A DNA stretch of 14,183 nucleotides from SFHK01 sp045538305 (GTDB lineage: Bacteria; Bacillota; Clostridia; Christensenellales; Aristaeellaceae), in contig JAZSRC010000019.1 in NCBI GenBank assembly GCA_045538305.1, forward strand, positions 1 to 14,183. Reading direction: 5' to 3'. Shown piece by piece: positions 13,422-14,183 of the stretch. The notes below the pieces were generated by a model. It ran no database searches. It saw only the letters and a list, made by a program, of their open reading frames with translations, and had not been told where the DNA came from. The first letter of the stretch is position 1. Each line of letters opens with the position of its first letter. Position numbers and translations under genes: made by a program.

Positions 13422-14183
13422 TTATTCTACCACGATGGCTTCGCACAGCTCCGGATAGATCTCGTTGATAACATCCTCAGCCGTTCTCTCGCCGCTCCAT
13501 ACGTTCTGAAGCGCCGTGAAGAGGATTTCGTTCGTGGTAATCTGGGTATTGGGGGTGTAGTACCAGCAGGCAGACTTGGCATTGTTCATGGTGTAGTCAA
13601 CCAGTACCTTCTTGCCAACCTCCATATCGTGATTGTAGGGATACTTTTCGTTGCCCAGCCACTCGTTGATGCCTTCTTCGGTGGCGTAGTAGTATTCGGA
13701 CTTGGGCAGCCAGATACCGGTCAGCACCAGGCTGTCCCAGTTGGACTCTTCACGGGTATACCACTTTACGAATTCGTAAGCAGCTTCCTGATTCTTGCCT
13801 TTGAACACGCCGGTCAGACCGGAAGTGCACAGGGTTACGCTTTCCTGCATTACGGGCAGGGGAGCGATGCCGTAGTTAATGTCCAGGTTCGGGAAATCGG
13901 TGCCCAAGCGCCATGTTCCGTCGGTGGTCATGGCTACGGTCTTGCTGCCAATGCCGACGCCAACGCCGTTATCCTCGGGAATTACGTTCAGGGGCGCTAC
14001 ATGCTCAACAAGAGCAAGGTCCGCAACCTTCTGGATGGATTCGATGGCTTCGCAGAGTTCCGGATAGACCTCATTGATGACGTCTTCAGCCGTGCGCTCA
14101 CCGCTCCATACGCTCTGCAGCGCGGTGAAGAGGATTTCGTTCGTGGTAATCTGGGTATTGGGGGTGTAGTACCAGCAGGCAGA
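13422..14183 (-). CDS. CUT1 extracellular sugar-binding protein, 3' part only, with internal C-terminal duplication
   Basis: The frame is open from the right edge to TAA at 13422, giving 253 residues; the true start lies outside. It is a family 1 solute-binding protein (SBP_bac_1 type): the helix IESIQKVADLALVEHVAP at about 47-64, VAMTTDGTWRL at about 85-95, and AAYEFVKWYTREE are typical of lobe 2 and the C-terminal region. It would capture the sugar for the two permeases downstream. The oddity is that residues 1-47 repeat residues 204-250 with only two substitutions, so the normal C-terminus (CWYYTPNT through to ELCEAI) also occurs upstream, fused in frame at EAI to the lobe-2 helix. An ATG at 13931 is internal and not a start. 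The sequence upstream of the junction may belong to a paralogue or an assembly error. Confidence 0.8.
   Translation of the reverse strand, partial: SACWYYTPNTQITTNEILFTALQSVWSGERTAEDVINEVYPELCEAIESIQKVADLALVEHVAPLNVIPEDNGVGVGIGSKTVAMTTDGTWRLGTDFPNLDINYGIAPLPVMQESVTLCTSGLTGVFKGKNQEAAYEFVKWYTREESNWDSLVLTGIWLPKSEYYYATEEGINEWLGNEKYPYNHDMEVGKKVLVDYTMNNAKSACWYYTPNTQITTNEILFTALQNVWSGERTAEDVINEIYPELCEAIVVE
13433..13574 (-). repeat. Internal coding repeat, copy at the true C-terminus
   Basis: This stretch of 142 bases matches 14042-14183 at 129 positions, offset 609 bases (203 codons). All 13 mismatches fall in 13433-13515; 13516-13574 is a 59-base perfect match. Confidence 0.95.
14042..14183 (-). 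repeat. Internal coding repeat, copy at the window edge
   Basis: Second copy of 13433-13574. It is cut by the window end inside the perfectly matching part, so its full length is unknown. Its left boundary coincides with a short shared sequence coding EAI. Confidence 0.95.

Noticed and set aside
13422..13931. Separate small gene starting at the ATG at 13931
   Set aside because: The frame is open upstream to the window edge, the ATG falls inside the conserved VAMTTDG motif of a binding protein, and no ribosome binding site precedes it.

Overview
The window reads as a stretch of a Clostridia-like Bacillota chromosome, probably from an uncultured anaerobe. This is an inference from strong AGGAGG-type ribosome binding sites, TATAAT promoters, intrinsic terminators, moderate GC and densely packed sugar ABC-transporter operons. 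There are no RNA genes, transposases, CRISPR arrays or phage genes. Nine protein-coding genes account for nearly all of it. No wholly new enzymatic system is visible. The unusual material lies in the intergenic DNA and at the right edge.

Layout from left to right. (1) Positions 139-4886, minus strand: a four-gene CUT2-type sugar importer transcribed ATPase, permease, permease, binding protein. The binding protein resembles RhaS (rhamnose). A good promoter precedes the operon, a hairpin precedes the binding-protein gene, and a large structured repeat follows it. (2) Positions 5037-6251, minus strand: a membrane-anchored CapA-type metallophosphatase with a Thr-Pro linker, with its own promoter and a textbook terminator. 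(3) Positions 6429-9305, plus strand: an M16C (PreP/Cym1-like) metallopeptidase, divergent from capA. (4) Positions 9306-9625: a convergent intergenic region full of hairpins, holding the second copy of the structured repeat. (5) Positions 9626-14183, minus strand: a CUT1 sugar importer (partial binding protein, MalF-type permease, MalG-type permease) followed by a GH127 beta-L-arabinofuranosidase-like enzyme. This looks like a unit for importing and trimming an L-arabinose-containing glycan or glycoside.

Two points deserve attention. First, a 92-bp element (1-92 and 9487-9578, 86/92 identical) follows both minus-strand sugar operons in the same orientation, and its substitutions largely respect pairing in the minus-strand RNA. 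Second, the partial binding-protein reading frame contains its own C-terminus twice, 203 codons apart and in frame, and the window stops inside the second copy during a 59-bp perfect match. That is either a paralogue recombination or an assembly misjoin.

All family assignments come from reading motifs and remembered family features; no alignment or database search was run.
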